DNA of 64,000 nt from assembly GCF_003935895.2 (NCBI RefSeq), contig NZ_CP054058.1, positions 1,922,001 to 1,986,000 on the forward strand, written 5' to 3'. The translations under genes and the position numbers were made by a program. Below, in pieces: positions 30,163 to 43,617 of the stretch; positions within the stretch are counted from its first letter, which is position 1, and every line of letters starts with the position of its first letter. The DNA comes from Scandinavium goeteborgense (GTDB lineage Bacteria; Pseudomonadota; Gammaproteobacteria; Enterobacterales; Enterobacteriaceae). The notes under the pieces are model-generated. The model ran no database searches. It worked only from the letters and a program-made list of their open reading frames with translations, and was not told where the DNA came from.

Positions 30163-30921
30163 ATGAAGCTTTTCAAGACAGTACCCGCAGTAGTTGTTCT
30201 GGCGGGGGGCCTTTTTGCGTCGCTGCACGCCGTGGCCGATAATACCGTTTTTACTGTCATGGACGACCCTTCCACAGCGAAGAAACCGTTTGAAGGTAAA
30301 ATCAACGGCGGTTACCTGGCACAGTCTGGCAATACTAAAAGTTCTTCCCTGACTGCTGATTCCACCCTGACCTGGTACGGCGATACCACAGCATGGTCGC
30401 TGTGGGGGAACGCCAGCAACACGTCTTCTAACGATGAACGCTCGTCTGAAACCTATTCAGTCGGCGGCCGTTCGCGTTACAACATCACCGACGCTGACTA
30501 CCTGTTCGGCCAGGCAAGCTGGTTGACCGACCGCTATAACGGCTATCGTCAGCGCGATGTGTTCACGGCCGGTTACGGTCGTCAGATCCTCAACGGGCCG
30601 GTCCACAGCCTGCGTTTTGAATTCGGTCCTGGTGTGCGTTACGACGAATACACCAACGATGAAACCAAAACTCAGCCGCTGGGTTATGCTTCCGGCACCT
30701 ACGCCTGGCAGATGACCGACACCACCAAATTTACGCAGGGTCTCTCGGTGTTTGGTGCAGATGACACCACCGTCAACTCCGAGACGGCGCTGGACGTTGC
30801 CATTAACGACAACTTCGGTCTGAAAGTGGCTTACAACATCACCTGGAACTCTGAGCCGCCATCATCGGCACCAGAGCATACGGACCGCCGTACGACGGTG
30901 ACGTTGGGTTATAAGATGTAA
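30163..30921 (+). CDS. ydiY: DUF481 outer-membrane protein YdiY
   Basis: A 252-residue protein the same length as E. coli YdiY, with a signal peptide ending HAVA and a beta-rich body of DUF481 type (GGYLAQSGNTKSSSLTADSTL, GYGRQILNGPVHSLRFEFGPGVRY) that probably forms an outer-membrane barrel. The last residue pattern (TLGYKM) fits a barrel strand, though not the classic terminal Phe. Function unknown. Confidence 0.93.
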   Translation: MKLFKTVPAVVVLAGGLFASLHAVADNTVFTVMDDPSTAKKPFEGKINGGYLAQSGNTKSSSLTADSTLTWYGDTTAWSLWGNASNTSSNDERSSETYSVGGRSRYNITDADYLFGQASWLTDRYNGYRQRDVFTAGYGRQILNGPVHSLRFEFGPGVRYDEYTNDETKTQPLGYASGTYAWQMTDTTKFTQGLSVFGADDTTVNSETALDVAINDNFGLKVAYNITWNSEPPSSAPEHTDRRTTVTLGYKM

Positions 30922-30927
30922 TTTTTT

Positions 30928-30949
30928 CAGGCCGGAGCAATCCGGCCTG
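30928..30949. terminator. Hairpin between convergent ydiY and DedA-family gene
   Basis: CAGGCCGGA pairs perfectly with TCCGGCCTG around GCAA. The T-rich context is weak on the + strand and absent on the minus strand, so termination is likely but not certain. Confidence 0.55.
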
Positions 30950-30961
30950 ATTATTATCGTA

Positions 30962-31492
30962 TTACGAAAACAGCTCCGCCAGCCACGGAATGCCCAATGC
31001 GCCCGGCGCGAGGATACCGAAGGCCCACACCGCCGCCGAGGTGATGTTGGCTAACTGAAATTTCCCCGATGGCATTCTGCAAATACCCGCGACCAGCGGT
31101 ACCACGGCCCGCAGCGGCCCAAAAAACCGGCCAATGAATACGCCCCACGCTCCCCATCGTTCAAAAAAGAGATGCCCGCGCTGGACCAGCAGCGGTTTGC
31201 GCGAGAGCGGCCAGACGGTGACTGCCCGGTGGCTGTAATGATAGCCAATCCACCATGAGAGCCAGTCTCCGATAACGGCGCCAATAGCCGCAGCCAGCCA
31301 CACCGGCAGAAACGACAGTTCGCTTTCACCGATGAGCGCCCCGGTTGCCAGCAGGATCACTGTCGCAGGCAGTAACAGCGAGATAAAGGCCAGTGACTCG
31401 CCAAAGGCTAATAAAAAAATCACACCGAGTGCCAGTTGCGGGTGAGCGCTGATAAAATCAGTGGTGCTCTGTATCAATCCCGTGAAGTCCAT
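30962..31492 (-). CDS. DedA-family inner-membrane protein
   Basis: A 176-residue membrane protein of the DedA/SNARE-associated family. The hallmark F(I)GRFFGPLRAVVPLVAGICRM and the early GESLAFISLLLPATVILL segment are present, as is the re-entrant-loop Glu. It is shorter than E. coli YqjA, YghB or YohD and I cannot assign it to one of those. DedA proteins act as undecaprenyl-phosphate or phosphatidylethanolamine flippases and in envelope homeostasis; which applies here is unknown. E. coli K-12 has no such gene between ydiY and thrS. Confidence 0.85.
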   Translation of the reverse strand: MDFTGLIQSTTDFISAHPQLALGVIFLLAFGESLAFISLLLPATVILLATGALIGESELSFLPVWLAAAIGAVIGDWLSWWIGYHYSHRAVTVWPLSRKPLLVQRGHLFFERWGAWGVFIGRFFGPLRAVVPLVAGICRMPSGKFQLANITSAAVWAFGILAPGALGIPWLAELFS

Positions 31493-31576
31493 TTGGTGTC
31501 CCTCGTAGTAAAACGGATGGAACAGTGATACACCGTGAGACCTTAACGAAAGACTAACAGCCAGGAGATCCCCGAC

Positions 31577-32353
31577 ATGCCCGTTGCGCCAAGCATTGAT
31601 TTAAATAGCGATTTAGGCGAAAGCTACGGCCAGTGGACCATGGGCGATGACGCCGCAATATTGCCTCTGGTCAGCAGTGCCAACGTGGCCTGCGGGTTTC
31701 ACGCGGGTTCACCGGCGGGCATTCTTGAAACGCTGCGTGCCGCACAACGCCTGGGCGTAAACGTCGGGGCGCATGTGTCCTACCCTGATTTGGTGGGCTT
31801 TGGCCGCCGCAATATGGATATCGCCAGCGATGAATTGACCGCCGACGTGATTTATCAAATTGGCGCTTTGCAGGGGTTAGCCACGCCGGCAGGGACGCGA
31901 GTACGTTACGTTAAGCCGCACGGGGCGCTGTATAACACCATTGCGCATGACAAGCATCAGGCGATGGCGGTCATCGCCGGTTTGCGGGCAGTAGACGCGT
32001 CGTTATCGCTGGTGGCACTCGCGGGTTCAGCGCTTATCGAGTGGGCGCAGGACGCGGGAATCCATACCGTGGCGGAAGCCTTTGCGGATCGCGCTTATCA
32101 CCGTGATGGCACGCTGGTTTCCCGACGTGAACCGGGAGCCGTCATTCACGATGCGAATGAGGTGGCTGAACGCGTGGTACGGATGATTATCGACGGCGGG
32201 GTGATGTCCATTGAAGGCGAGTTCACCGCAATTCATGCAGATTCCATTTGCGTACACGGCGACAGCCCGGGGGCAGTGGAAATGACGCGGCAGATACGTC
32301 AGAGACTGGATGCAGAAGGGATTGTGGTCAGGGGATTTAAGCAGGGCGCATAA
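31577..32353 (+). CDS. pxpA: 5-oxoprolinase subunit A (LamB/YcsF family)
   Basis: A 258-residue YcsF-family protein. Conserved blocks are [12 protein letters not shown] at the N-terminus, [29 protein letters not shown] and [10 protein letters not shown], the metal/active-site signatures of PxpA. In most bacteria PxpA works with PxpB and PxpC to open 5-oxoproline with ATP. No pxpB or pxpC lies next to it here, so it may be an extra copy or act with partners elsewhere. CAGGAGAT precedes the ATG. Divergent from the DedA-family gene. Confidence 0.88.
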   Translation: MPVAPSIDLNSDLGESYGQWTMGDDAAILPLVSSANVACGFHAGSPAGILETLRAAQRLGVNVGAHVSYPDLVGFGRRNMDIASDELTADVIYQIGALQGLATPAGTRVRYVKPHGALYNTIAHDKHQAMAVIAGLRAVDASLSLVALAGSALIEWAQDAGIHTVAEAFADRAYHRDGTLVSRREPGAVIHDANEVAERVVRMIIDGGVMSIEGEFTAIHADSICVHGDSPGAVEMTRQIRQRLDAEGIVVRGFKQGA

Positions 32354-32368
32354 CGCGCCCTGTGGTTG

Positions 32369-33592
32369 TCAGCAGACGAGGGCCTGCGGACGAAGATCGT
32401 TGCCGGAAGGGCGCTGATAAATGCGCAGGCCAAACTCTTCAATTACCGCATAAATATGGTCGAAAATATCGGCCTGAATCGCCTCATATTTCAGCCATTC
32501 AACGGTGTTGGTAAAGGCGTAAATCTCCAGCGGCAGGCCTTCAGCGCCCGGCGGCAGCTGGCGAACCATTAGCGTCATGTCTTTGCGGATTTTCGGATGC
32601 TGATGCAGGTATTCCGTCAACCAGGCACGGAACGCGCCGATGTTAGTCATGCTTTCCCCATTGAGAACGCTCTGCGCGGCATTGCCGTTCGCTACTTTCT
32701 GGCTCTGTTCTTTAATCCACGGCTTGAGCAAATCAACCTGACCCAGACGCTGCAGCTCATCGGCTGACATGAAGTGAATGCTGGTGCTGTCGATGAATAC
32801 GCTACGCTTGATACGACGGCCGCCGGAAGCCGACATATAGCTCCAGTTTTTAAAGGCATCAGAGACCAGCGCATAGGTCGGGATGGTGGTGATGGTATTA
32901 TCCCAGTTCTGCACTTTTACGGTCGTCAAGCCGATATCAATGACCGTGCCGTCTGCGCCGTATTTTGGCATTTCGAGCCAGTCACCCATATGCAGCATGG
33001 TATTGGCGGACAGCTGGATCCCGGCGACCAGGCCGAGCAGTGGGTCTTTAAACACCAACATCAATACTGCTGCCATAGCACCCAGGCCGCTAAACAGAAT
33101 GGCAGGAGATTTACCAATCAACAGGGAAATCATCAGAATAGCGACAATCGACGCGGCAACCAGCTTCACACCCTGGAAAATTCCACGCAGCGGTAATTGC
33201 ACGGAAAACTTGTACTGGTGTGACAGTTTGAGGATCACATCCAGCAGTGAGAAGAAGGAGAGCAGGGCGAACAACAGGATCCACAGTTGCACACAGATGT
33301 TGAAAAACAGCCCCACGTGGCTGCCGGTTTCGAGATAGAAACTGAGCTGCACGCTGACCAGAATCCCCTGCAATGTCAGCGAAATGCGGTGGAATAACTT
33401 ATTTTGCGTGAAGATCTTCAGCCACGGACGGTTGCCTTGCTCCGCGTGTTTTTCTATTTTTCGCAGAATGATCCGGAGAATAAAATGCGCCACGAGTGCG
33501 GTCAGGAAAATATAACCGAACACGATAAAGAGTGAAGAGGGGTTGTTCAGATCGATGCCATATCGCTGTAAGAAGGCCAGTAGGTGACGCAT
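32369..33592 (-). CDS. YbdG-like small-conductance mechanosensitive channel
   Basis: A 407-residue protein closely related to E. coli YbdG (MscM, 415 residues). About five membrane segments fill the first half; the MscS-type pore helix and following region read [29 protein letters not shown], then a soluble domain with [31 protein letters not shown]. YbdG contributes to survival of osmotic downshock. Identity looks moderate in the N-terminus and high in the pore, so this may be a second member rather than ybdG itself. A 23-codon upstream extension is open; GGAG supports the ATG at 33592. Convergent with pxpA. Confidence 0.88.
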   Translation of the reverse strand: MRHLLAFLQRYGIDLNNPSSLFIVFGYIFLTALVAHFILRIILRKIEKHAEQGNRPWLKIFTQNKLFHRISLTLQGILVSVQLSFYLETGSHVGLFFNICVQLWILLFALLSFFSLLDVILKLSHQYKFSVQLPLRGIFQGVKLVAASIVAILMISLLIGKSPAILFSGLGAMAAVLMLVFKDPLLGLVAGIQLSANTMLHMGDWLEMPKYGADGTVIDIGLTTVKVQNWDNTITTIPTYALVSDAFKNWSYMSASGGRRIKRSVFIDSTSIHFMSADELQRLGQVDLLKPWIKEQSQKVANGNAAQSVLNGESMTNIGAFRAWLTEYLHQHPKIRKDMTLMVRQLPPGAEGLPLEIYAFTNTVEWLKYEAIQADIFDHIYAVIEEFGLRIYQRPSGNDLRPQALVC

Positions 33593-33854
33593 AAACGCTC
33601 CGGGCAAAGGCGCGTATGCTGTGGGAAAGCGCCAGTGATGGCAATCCAAAGGGTGTTTCAAGTCTTTTATTAAATTTCAGTGAAAGGCCGGGATTGTTAC
33701 AGGCGCACCCAATTGCAGAATACTCCTAAAGGGATCACTCTTTATTCATGATGTAAGTCAACTAACGAATTTTTCATATAGCCGATATTCGCTCCGGGAT
33801 TAACAGGCCATCAGAGCCGACATCTAAAATTGAAAATATGTTAATGAGGTATGC

Positions 33855-34280
33855 ATGAAAAAGTTAATGGTAATAGCATCAGTGGTGACCATATTGGCTG
33901 GCTGTTCCAGCGAAGCGTCACGTATGGCCAATTGTGAAGCGAAAGGCGTCAGCCGGGATGCCTGTTATATTGCAGAACAGAATCGACAAGCCACCATGAA
34001 CAGCGCGGCGGAAAAGCAGGCGCTGGAGAATGCTCAGGCGCTCTATCCGCAAAAAGCTCAGGCAGCCAAAAAATCTCTTGCCTTCACCAGGCACTTTGAT
34101 GGCATGACCATCAAACGCGATACGTTAGGCATTCTGACGGTTGACGGAAAACCAGCAGCTCAGGATGAGGTAACGGCCGACGCGACGGCGTATTCCCAAG
34201 GGTTGTTCACGATAATCGCCTATAAAACAGGCAAGGTCGCCGTGATGAAAGAAGGACAATTTCAGGGGTACGCCAAATAA
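33855..34280 (+). CDS. Small lipoprotein of unknown function
   Basis: A 141-residue predicted lipoprotein with lipobox LAGC (Cys17), so the mature chain starts CSSEASRMANCEAKG. The next residues carry two further Cys (about 27 and 37), followed by a Gln/Ala-rich helix and a compact C-terminal domain (HFDGMTIKRDTLGILTVDGKPA). Ser after Cys argues for outer-membrane sorting. I do not recognise the family. It has its own terminator and stands alone between the channel gene and thrS. GAGGT lies before the ATG. Confidence 0.8.
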   Translation: MKKLMVIASVVTILAGCSSEASRMANCEAKGVSRDACYIAEQNRQATMNSAAEKQALENAQALYPQKAQAAKKSLAFTRHFDGMTIKRDTLGILTVDGKPAAQDEVTADATAYSQGLFTIIAYKTGKVAVMKEGQFQGYAK

Positions 34281-34300
34281 GCGGCGTTAACGGCTAATCA

Positions 34301-34322
34301 ACCGCCTACGGGCGGTTTTTTT
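34301..34322 (+). terminator. Terminator of the lipoprotein gene
   Basis: ACCGCC pairs with GGCGGT around TACG and is followed by seven T residues. Confidence 0.88.
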
Positions 34323-34429
34323 ATTGTATACAAGCTGCGAGCCCAGGCGGGGTAAAAGCCCATATTCTTCATTGGCTTTAATAAATTCCAAATGCCGTGT
34401 ACTATGACCGTTCGTTATCAGCAAGTGAA

Positions 34430-34576
34430 GGTATGTACATTTTGGTTTTGTACACCCTGATGTACCCAGTTTGCAGAGTGAAGCAAATAAAGCCTTTAAC
34501 GCTGTTGATATGACTAAATAAATTATTTTTGCATGTGCTCTTTCGTGTGGGGCACCACTGTGAATAAGGATATGAA
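34430..34576 (+). promoter_or_regulatory. thrS translational operator
   Basis: The thrS leader. In E. coli, threonyl-tRNA synthetase represses its own mRNA by binding tRNA-Thr-like hairpins just before the start codon. The stretch TTTCGTGTGGGGCACCACTG close to the ribosome site (AAGGAT) carries the CGU anticodon-like loop expected for the second operator domain, and TGTACATTTTGGTTTTGTACA upstream forms another stem. Confidence 0.65.
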
Positions 34577-36505
34577 ATGCCTGTAATTACTCTTCCTGAT
34601 GGCAGTCAACGCCAGTTCGATCACGCTGTAAGCCCCATGGATGTTGCTCTGGACATTGGTCCAGGTCTGGCGAAAGCCACCATTGCTGGCCGTGTTAACG
34701 GTGAGCTGGTTGATGCTTCCGATCTCATTGAACAAGACGCTACCCTGTCGCTGATTACCGCGAAAGACGCTGACGGTCTGGAGATCATTCGTCACTCATG
34801 CGCACACCTGCTGGGACACGCTATCAAACAGTTGTGGCCGCATACCAAAATGGCTATCGGTCCGGTCATTGATAACGGTTTTTACTACGACGTTGACCTC
34901 GACCACACTCTGACCCAGGAAGATATCGACGCCCTCGAAAAGCGGATGCACGAGCTGGCGGAGAAGAACTACGATGTCATCAAGAAAAAGGTGAGCTGGC
35001 ACGAAGCGCGTGAAACATTTGTGAACCGCGGTGAGAGCTATAAAGTCTCCATTCTCGATGAAAACATCGCCCATGATGACAAGCCTGGCTTGTATCATCA
35101 CGAAGAATACGTCGACATGTGCCGCGGTCCGCACGTGCCGAACATGCGTTTTTGTCATTACTTCAAACTGATGAAAACAGCAGGCGCCTACTGGCGTGGC
35201 GACAGCAGTAATAAAATGCTGCAGCGTATCTACGGTACCGCATGGACCGATAAGAAAGCGCTGAACGCCTATCTGCTGCGTCTTGAAGAAGCGGCAAAGC
35301 GTGACCACCGTAAAATCGGTAAGCAGCTTGACCTGTATCACATGCAGGAAGAAGCGCCGGGTATGGTGTTCTGGCATAACGATGGCTGGACTATCTTCCG
35401 TGAACTGGAAACTTTCGTGCGCTCTAAGCTGAAAGAGTATCAGTATCAGGAAGTGAAAGGCCCGTTCATGATGGACCGTGTGCTGTGGGAGAGAACCGGG
35501 CACTGGGACAACTACAAAGATGCGATGTTCACCACCTCTTCTGAGAACCGTGAATACTGCATCAAGCCGATGAACTGCCCAGGTCACGTGCAGATTTTCA
35601 ACCAGGGTCTTAAATCCTATCGCGATCTGCCGTTGCGTATGGCGGAGTTCGGTAGCTGCCATCGTAACGAGCCGTCAGGCGCGCTGCATGGCCTGATGCG
35701 CGTTCGTGGGTTTACCCAGGATGACGCACATATCTTCTGTACTGAAGACCAGGTGCGTGATGAAGTCAACGCCTGCATTCGTATGGTCTACGATATGTAT
35801 AGCACCTTTGGCTTCGAGAAAATCGTCGTCAAGCTGTCTACGCGTCCTGAAAAACGCATTGGTAGCGATGAAACATGGGATCGTGCGGAAGCCGATCTGG
35901 CCGTGGCTCTGGAAGAGAACAACATCCCGTTTGAGTATCAACTGGGTGAAGGTGCCTTCTACGGCCCGAAAATTGAATTTACACTGTATGACTGCCTCGA
36001 TCGTGCATGGCAGTGCGGAACAGTACAGCTGGACTTCTCTCTGCCGCAGCGTCTTAACGCCTCTTATGTAGGCGAAAGTAACGAGCGTCAGGTGCCGGTG
36101 ATGATTCACCGCGCCATTTTGGGTTCCATCGAACGCTTCATCGGTATTCTTACCGAAGAGTTCGCTGGGTTCTTCCCAACCTGGATTGCACCTGTGCAGG
36201 TCGTGGTGATGAATATCACTGATTCTCAGGCTGAATACGTCAACGAATTGACGCGTAAACTGCAAAATGCGGGCATTCGCGTAAAAGCAGACTTGAGAAA
36301 TGAGAAGATTGGCTTTAAAATCCGCGAGCACACATTGCGTCGTGTCCCGTATATGCTGGTTTGTGGCGACAAAGAGGTTGAAGCAGGCAAAGTAGCCGTG
36401 CGCACCCGTCGCGGAAAAGACCTCGGCACTGTGGACGTAAACGAAGTGATCGAGAAGCTGCTGAATGAAATACGCAGCCGCAGTCTTCAACAACTGGAGG
36501 AATAA
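34577..36505 (+). CDS. thrS: Threonyl-tRNA synthetase
   Basis: Charges tRNA-Thr. 642 residues, the E. coli length. A TGS domain (residues 1-61), the editing domain (with [10 protein letters not shown] near 73-82 and MCRGPH later), the class II catalytic core (MNCPGH with the zinc Cys, [24 protein letters not shown] motif 2) and the C-terminal anticodon-binding domain are all intact. First gene of the translation operon; the infC ribosome site lies inside its last codons. Confidence 0.98.
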   Translation: MPVITLPDGSQRQFDHAVSPMDVALDIGPGLAKATIAGRVNGELVDASDLIEQDATLSLITAKDADGLEIIRHSCAHLLGHAIKQLWPHTKMAIGPVIDNGFYYDVDLDHTLTQEDIDALEKRMHELAEKNYDVIKKKVSWHEARETFVNRGESYKVSILDENIAHDDKPGLYHHEEYVDMCRGPHVPNMRFCHYFKLMKTAGAYWRGDSSNKMLQRIYGTAWTDKKALNAYLLRLEEAAKRDHRKIGKQLDLYHMQEEAPGMVFWHNDGWTIFRELETFVRSKLKEYQYQEVKGPFMMDRVLWERTGHWDNYKDAMFTTSSENREYCIKPMNCPGHVQIFNQGLKSYRDLPLRMAEFGSCHRNEPSGALHGLMRVRGFTQDDAHIFCTEDQVRDEVNACIRMVYDMYSTFGFEKIVVKLSTRPEKRIGSDETWDRAEADLAVALEENNIPFEYQLGEGAFYGPKIEFTLYDCLDRAWQCGTVQLDFSLPQRLNASYVGESNERQVPVMIHRAILGSIERFIGILTEEFAGFFPTWIAPVQVVVMNITDSQAEYVNELTRKLQNAGIRVKADLRNEKIGFKIREHTLRRVPYMLVCGDKEVEAGKVAVRTRRGKDLGTVDVNEVIEKLLNEIRSRSLQQLEE

Positions 36506-37345
<840 letters not shown>

Positions 37346-37382
37346 GTCGTTAACGTTTAACTTTTATTAATCAAGAATATAG

Positions 37383-37754
<372 letters not shown>

Positions 37755-37761
37755 GCCAGTT

Positions 37762-37790
37762 GAAGAGGGAGGCTTGCCTCCCTCTTCTCT
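37762..37790 (+). terminator. Terminator-like hairpin after rplT
   Basis: GAAGAGGGAGGC and GCCTCCCTCTTC form a 12-base-pair stem with a two-base spacer, followed by TCTTTC. It separates the ribosomal-protein genes from the phe operon leader. Confidence 0.8.
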
Positions 37791-37888
37791 TTCAAATTAT
37801 CGTTAAAAATCAGTAAGACATTGACTTTTCAGAGTGAAAACTTTCCAATAAGTTCTTCACAGCCCTTATCAGACAAGGTAACGCAAGC

Positions 37889-37933
37889 ATGAATGCTGCT
37901 ATTTTCCGCTTCTTTTTTTACTTTAGCACCTGA
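37889..37933 (+). CDS. pheM: pheST operon leader peptide
   Basis: A 14-residue leader, [14 protein letters not shown], identical to E. coli PheM, with five Phe codons (three consecutive). Ribosome stalling at Phe codons when charged tRNA-Phe is scarce prevents the downstream terminator from forming. Below usual ORF size cut-offs; identified by sequence and by position between rplT and pheS. Confidence 0.95.
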
Positions 37934-37980
37934 ATCCAGGAGGCTAGCGCGTGAAAGACGAAACGAAAAACAGCGCCAGA

Positions 37981-38004
37981 AAGCCTCCCCAGGGAGGCTT
38001 TTTT
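37981..38004 (+). terminator. pheST attenuator
   Basis: AAGCCTCCC pairs with GGGAGGCTT and is followed by T residues. The upstream CAGGAGGCT (37936-37944) can pair with the left arm as the antiterminator, as in the E. coli phe operon. Confidence 0.92.
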
Positions 38005-38028
38005 CGTATATAGAATTCAAGAGATTAA

Positions 38029-41457
<3,429 letters not shown>

Positions 41458-41461
41458 ACCT

Positions 41462-41761
41462 ATGGCGCTTACAAAAGCTGAAATGTCAGAATATCTGTTT
41501 GATAAGCTTGGGCTTAGCAAACGGGATGCCAAAGAACTGGTAGAGTTGTTTTTCGAAGAGATTCGTCGCGCTCTTGAAAACGGTGAGCAGGTAAAACTCT
41601 CCGGTTTTGGTAACTTCGATTTGCGCGATAAGAATCAACGCCCCGGGCGCAACCCGAAGACGGGCGAAGATATTCCCATTACAGCCCGGCGCGTGGTGAC
41701 CTTCAGACCCGGCCAGAAGTTGAAAAGCCGTGTCGAAAACGCTTCGCCCAAAGCAGAATAA
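41462..41761 (+). CDS. ihfA: Integration host factor alpha subunit
   Basis: 99-residue DNA-bending protein that pairs with Ihf[29 protein letters not shown] and the beta-arm region [28 protein letters not shown], with the intercalating Pro, are unchanged. E. coli ends KTKSKE-like; here the tail is ASPKAE. Confidence 0.98.
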   Translation: MALTKAEMSEYLFDKLGLSKRDAKELVELFFEEIRRALENGEQVKLSGFGNFDLRDKNQRPGRNPKTGEDIPITARRVVTFRPGQKLKSRVENASPKAE

Positions 41762-41774
41762 TTTCTGATTAACC

Positions 41775-41802
41775 AAAAAGGCCGCTCTTGCGGCCTTTTT
41801 TC
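41775..41802 (+). terminator. Terminator of the thrS-ihfA operon
   Basis: AAAAAGGCCGC and GCGGCCTTTTT pair around TCTT, followed by further T residues. Confidence 0.92.
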
Positions 41803-41870
41803 TTTTCCAGATTCGTTAATTTGTTTGATGAAGGCTCTGATTCCGTATCAAACAAGCGTAGCTGCGTATG

Positions 41871-41899
41871 TTGATTGGCATAGATTCCTGCTGTAGCAT
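41871..41899 (+). promoter_or_regulatory. Sigma70-like promoter of a decapeptide transcription unit
   Basis: TTGATT, a 17-base spacer and TAGCAT. Transcription would start near 41906 and cross a small hairpin (GACTA...TAGTC, 41909-41926) before the mini-ORF and the terminator at 42032. Spacing is ideal, sequence match moderate. Confidence 0.55.
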
Positions 41900-41958
41900 C
41901 TTTCTACAGACTAAGGCGACGTAGTCTCCAACAATGATGCGCAGTAACGGAGGTTCCT

Positions 41959-41991
41959 ATGAACAAGTTAGACGAATTCGACGGTTTCTAA
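41959..41991 (+). CDS. Putative decapeptide ORF
   Basis: ATG followed by nine codons encodes MNKLDEFDGF, preceded by a near-perfect AACGGAGG eight bases upstream. It has its own plausible promoter and a strong terminator 16 bases after the stop, giving a transcript of about 130 bases. It may be a leader peptide controlling the downstream membrane ORF, a small peptide gene, or part of an sRNA. It carries no run of a single amino acid as attenuator peptides do. I do not recognise it. Confidence 0.45.
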   Translation: MNKLDEFDGF

Positions 41992-42006
41992 ACAACCTTC
42001 TTACAC

Positions 42007-42032
42007 GCGGAGCGATTGCTCCGCTTTTTTTT
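42007..42032 (+). terminator. Strong terminator after the decapeptide ORF
   Basis: GCGGAGC and GCTCCGC pair perfectly around GATT and are followed by eight T residues. It lies 24 bases before the next ORF. Confidence 0.88.
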
Positions 42033-42055
42033 GGTCTTTTGACAGGGATCATGTC

Positions 42056-42427
42056 ATGACAATCAACCCGACGGTGTGGCCGATCATTAGCAATACTCTG
42101 GTTTTCGGTGGGATCTGCGCTGCGATCCTGACCATTCGCTATAACATTAAAATGGCCCGTAAGACGCAGACAGCCACCTTCCTCTTCGAAAGCCGAAAAG
42201 ACAGTGAGTACATCGAAAGTCTTCATACCCTTAAAGTGAGCCACGGTTCTGGTAAGTCGATGCGATCCTATGTTTTTCCTCCGGAAGGGGTGTCACTTAC
42301 AGAGCTCGATATTCTTCAGATGCGCAGAATCCAGTACATTTTGAATTTCTTTGAGCGTTTAAGGCAGAGGTACCGATGTTCACACTTTGCTCTAAACGCT
42401 CTATGGTTGGTAGAACCCGGTGGATAA
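42056..42427 (+). CDS. Membrane-anchored DUF4760-like ORF, probably 3'-truncated
   Basis: A 123-residue ORF with AGGGAT before the ATG. One N-terminal membrane segment (about 8-26, IISNTLVFGGICAAILTI) is followed by a cytosolic-type region RKTQTATFLFESRKDSEY... LDILQMRRIQYILNFFERL, the pattern of DUF4760 proteins (family assignment from memory, moderate). After residue about 103 the sequence (RQRYRCSHFALNALWLVEPGG) no longer looks like the family and is shared with an overlapping minus-strand ORF, suggesting truncation by a rearrangement. E. coli K-12 has no gene here. Confidence 0.5.
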   Translation: MTINPTVWPIISNTLVFGGICAAILTIRYNIKMARKTQTATFLFESRKDSEYIESLHTLKVSHGSGKSMRSYVFPPEGVSLTELDILQMRRIQYILNFFERLRQRYRCSHFALNALWLVEPGG

Positions 42428-42488
42428 TTCGCATACCTACCAAAAGTTCATTCATGTTGATACCTGGATGAATTCGGGAAATTTTCAA
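42297..42488 (-). pseudogene. Minus-strand ORF fragment in the ihfA-btuC islet
   Basis: A frame starting TTG at 42488 (or ATG at 42455, MNELLVGMRIIHRVLPTIERLEQ) has protein-like composition but overlaps the DUF4760-like ORF antisense for its second half. It begins within the stop codon of the upstream minus-strand ORF. Likely a remnant of an inserted gene; no family recognised. Confidence 0.3.
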
Positions 42489-42613
42489 ACCCGGTCCTTC
42501 ACCTTCGGCTTCTGACTGGGGCGATAGTTCCTAAGTACTGATGCTTTTTCTTTCCAGCGCACACTAACCTCACTAAAATCATTGACCTGACCTATACCGA
42601 ACTTGGAACTCAT
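42485..42613 (-). CDS. Putative 42-residue minus-strand ORF, start overlaps btuC start
   Basis: Encodes a basic peptide [18 protein letters not shown]... ending QKPKVKDRV. Its ATG shares the CATG palindrome with the btuC start codon on the other strand, and its stop overlaps the next minus-strand frame. No good ribosome site. It could be a small gene, a gene end left by a rearrangement, or chance; no relative recognised. Confidence 0.25.
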   Translation of the reverse strand: MSSKFGIGQVNDFSEVSVRWKEKASVLRNYRPSQKPKVKDRV

Positions 42614-43589
42614 GCAACGACTTGCCCAACGTCAACAGCAACGAAACCAGCGATGGCTGGGACTCCTGCTGTTGCTCCTTATGCTCGCGGTGTTCATCAG
42701 CCTCTGTGCGGGTGAAGCGTGGATTGCGCCGGGTGAATGGTTTACCGCGCGCGGTGAGCTGTTTGTCTGGCAGATTCGCCTGCCGCGTACCGTGGCGGTG
42801 GTGCTGGTGGGTGCGGCGCTGGCGGTGTCCGGGGCGATTATGCAGGCGTTATTTGAGAACCCGTTGGCGGAGCCGGGCTTGCTGGGCGTATCTAACGGCG
42901 CGGGCGTCGGGCTGATTGCCGCCGTATTGCTGGGAAAAGGGCTACCAAACTGGGCGCTTGGCCTGAGTGCCATTGCCGGGGCACTGATCATCACCGTGAT
43001 ATTACTGCGCTTTGCACGCCGTCACTTATCGACCAGTCGCTTGCTGCTTGCGGGCGTGGCGCTGGGCATTATTTGCAGCGCGGCGATGACCTGGGCTGTT
43101 TATTTTTCGACGTCGTTTGACCTGCGCCAACTGATGTACTGGATGATGGGCGGGTTTGGCGGCGTGGACTGGCATCAGGGCTGGCTCATGTTGGCACTTG
43201 TGCCCGCGATGGGCTGGGTTTGCCTGCAATCGCAGCCGCTGAATTTATTGTCGCTCGGCGAAACGTCCGCCCGCCAGTTGGGGCTACCGCTCTGGCTGTG
43301 GCGCCGGCTTCTGGTGCTGGCGACGGGCTGGCTGGTAGGCGTCAGCGTGGCGCTCTCTGGTGCCATTGGCTTTATCGGGCTGGTGATTCCCCATATGCTG
43401 CGGCTGTGTGGCCTCACCGACCATCGTGTGCTTCTGCCTGCCTGTGTGCTGGCTGGGGGCGCAACGCTGCTGTTCGCCGATATTGTGGCCCGTCTGGCGC
43501 TGGCTTCAGCAGAATTGCCTATTGGCGTCGTTACCGCCACCCTGGGCGCACCCGTTTTTATCTGGCTATTATTAAGGGCTGGCCGCTAA
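42612..43589 (+). CDS. btuC: Vitamin B12 ABC transporter permease BtuC
   Basis: 325-residue inner-membrane permease (326 in E. coli) with about ten membrane helices. The block [45 protein letters not shown] and the later [17 protein letters not shown] coupling region are typical. Works with BtuD and periplasmic BtuF (not in this window). A TTG three codons upstream is possible; the ATG gives the best match. It opens the btuC-btuE-btuD cluster. Confidence 0.96.
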   Translation: MQRLAQRQQQRNQRWLGLLLLLLMLAVFISLCAGEAWIAPGEWFTARGELFVWQIRLPRTVAVVLVGAALAVSGAIMQALFENPLAEPGLLGVSNGAGVGLIAAVLLGKGLPNWALGLSAIAGALIITVILLRFARRHLSTSRLLLAGVALGIICSAAMTWAVYFSTSFDLRQLMYWMMGGFGGVDWHQGWLMLALVPAMGWVCLQSQPLNLLSLGETSARQLGLPLWLWRRLLVLATGWLVGVSVALSGAIGFIGLVIPHMLRLCGLTDHRVLLPACVLAGGATLLFADIVARLALASAELPIGVVTATLGAPVFIWLLLRAGR

Positions 43590-43617
43590 GCGCCGGCTGA
43601 TAACCCAAGAGGACGCT

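Noticed and set aside
41462-42620. Intact prophage or insertion sequence in the ihfA-btuC gap
   Set aside because: No transposase, integrase, terminal inverted repeats or target duplications could be seen; only about 850 bases are involved.
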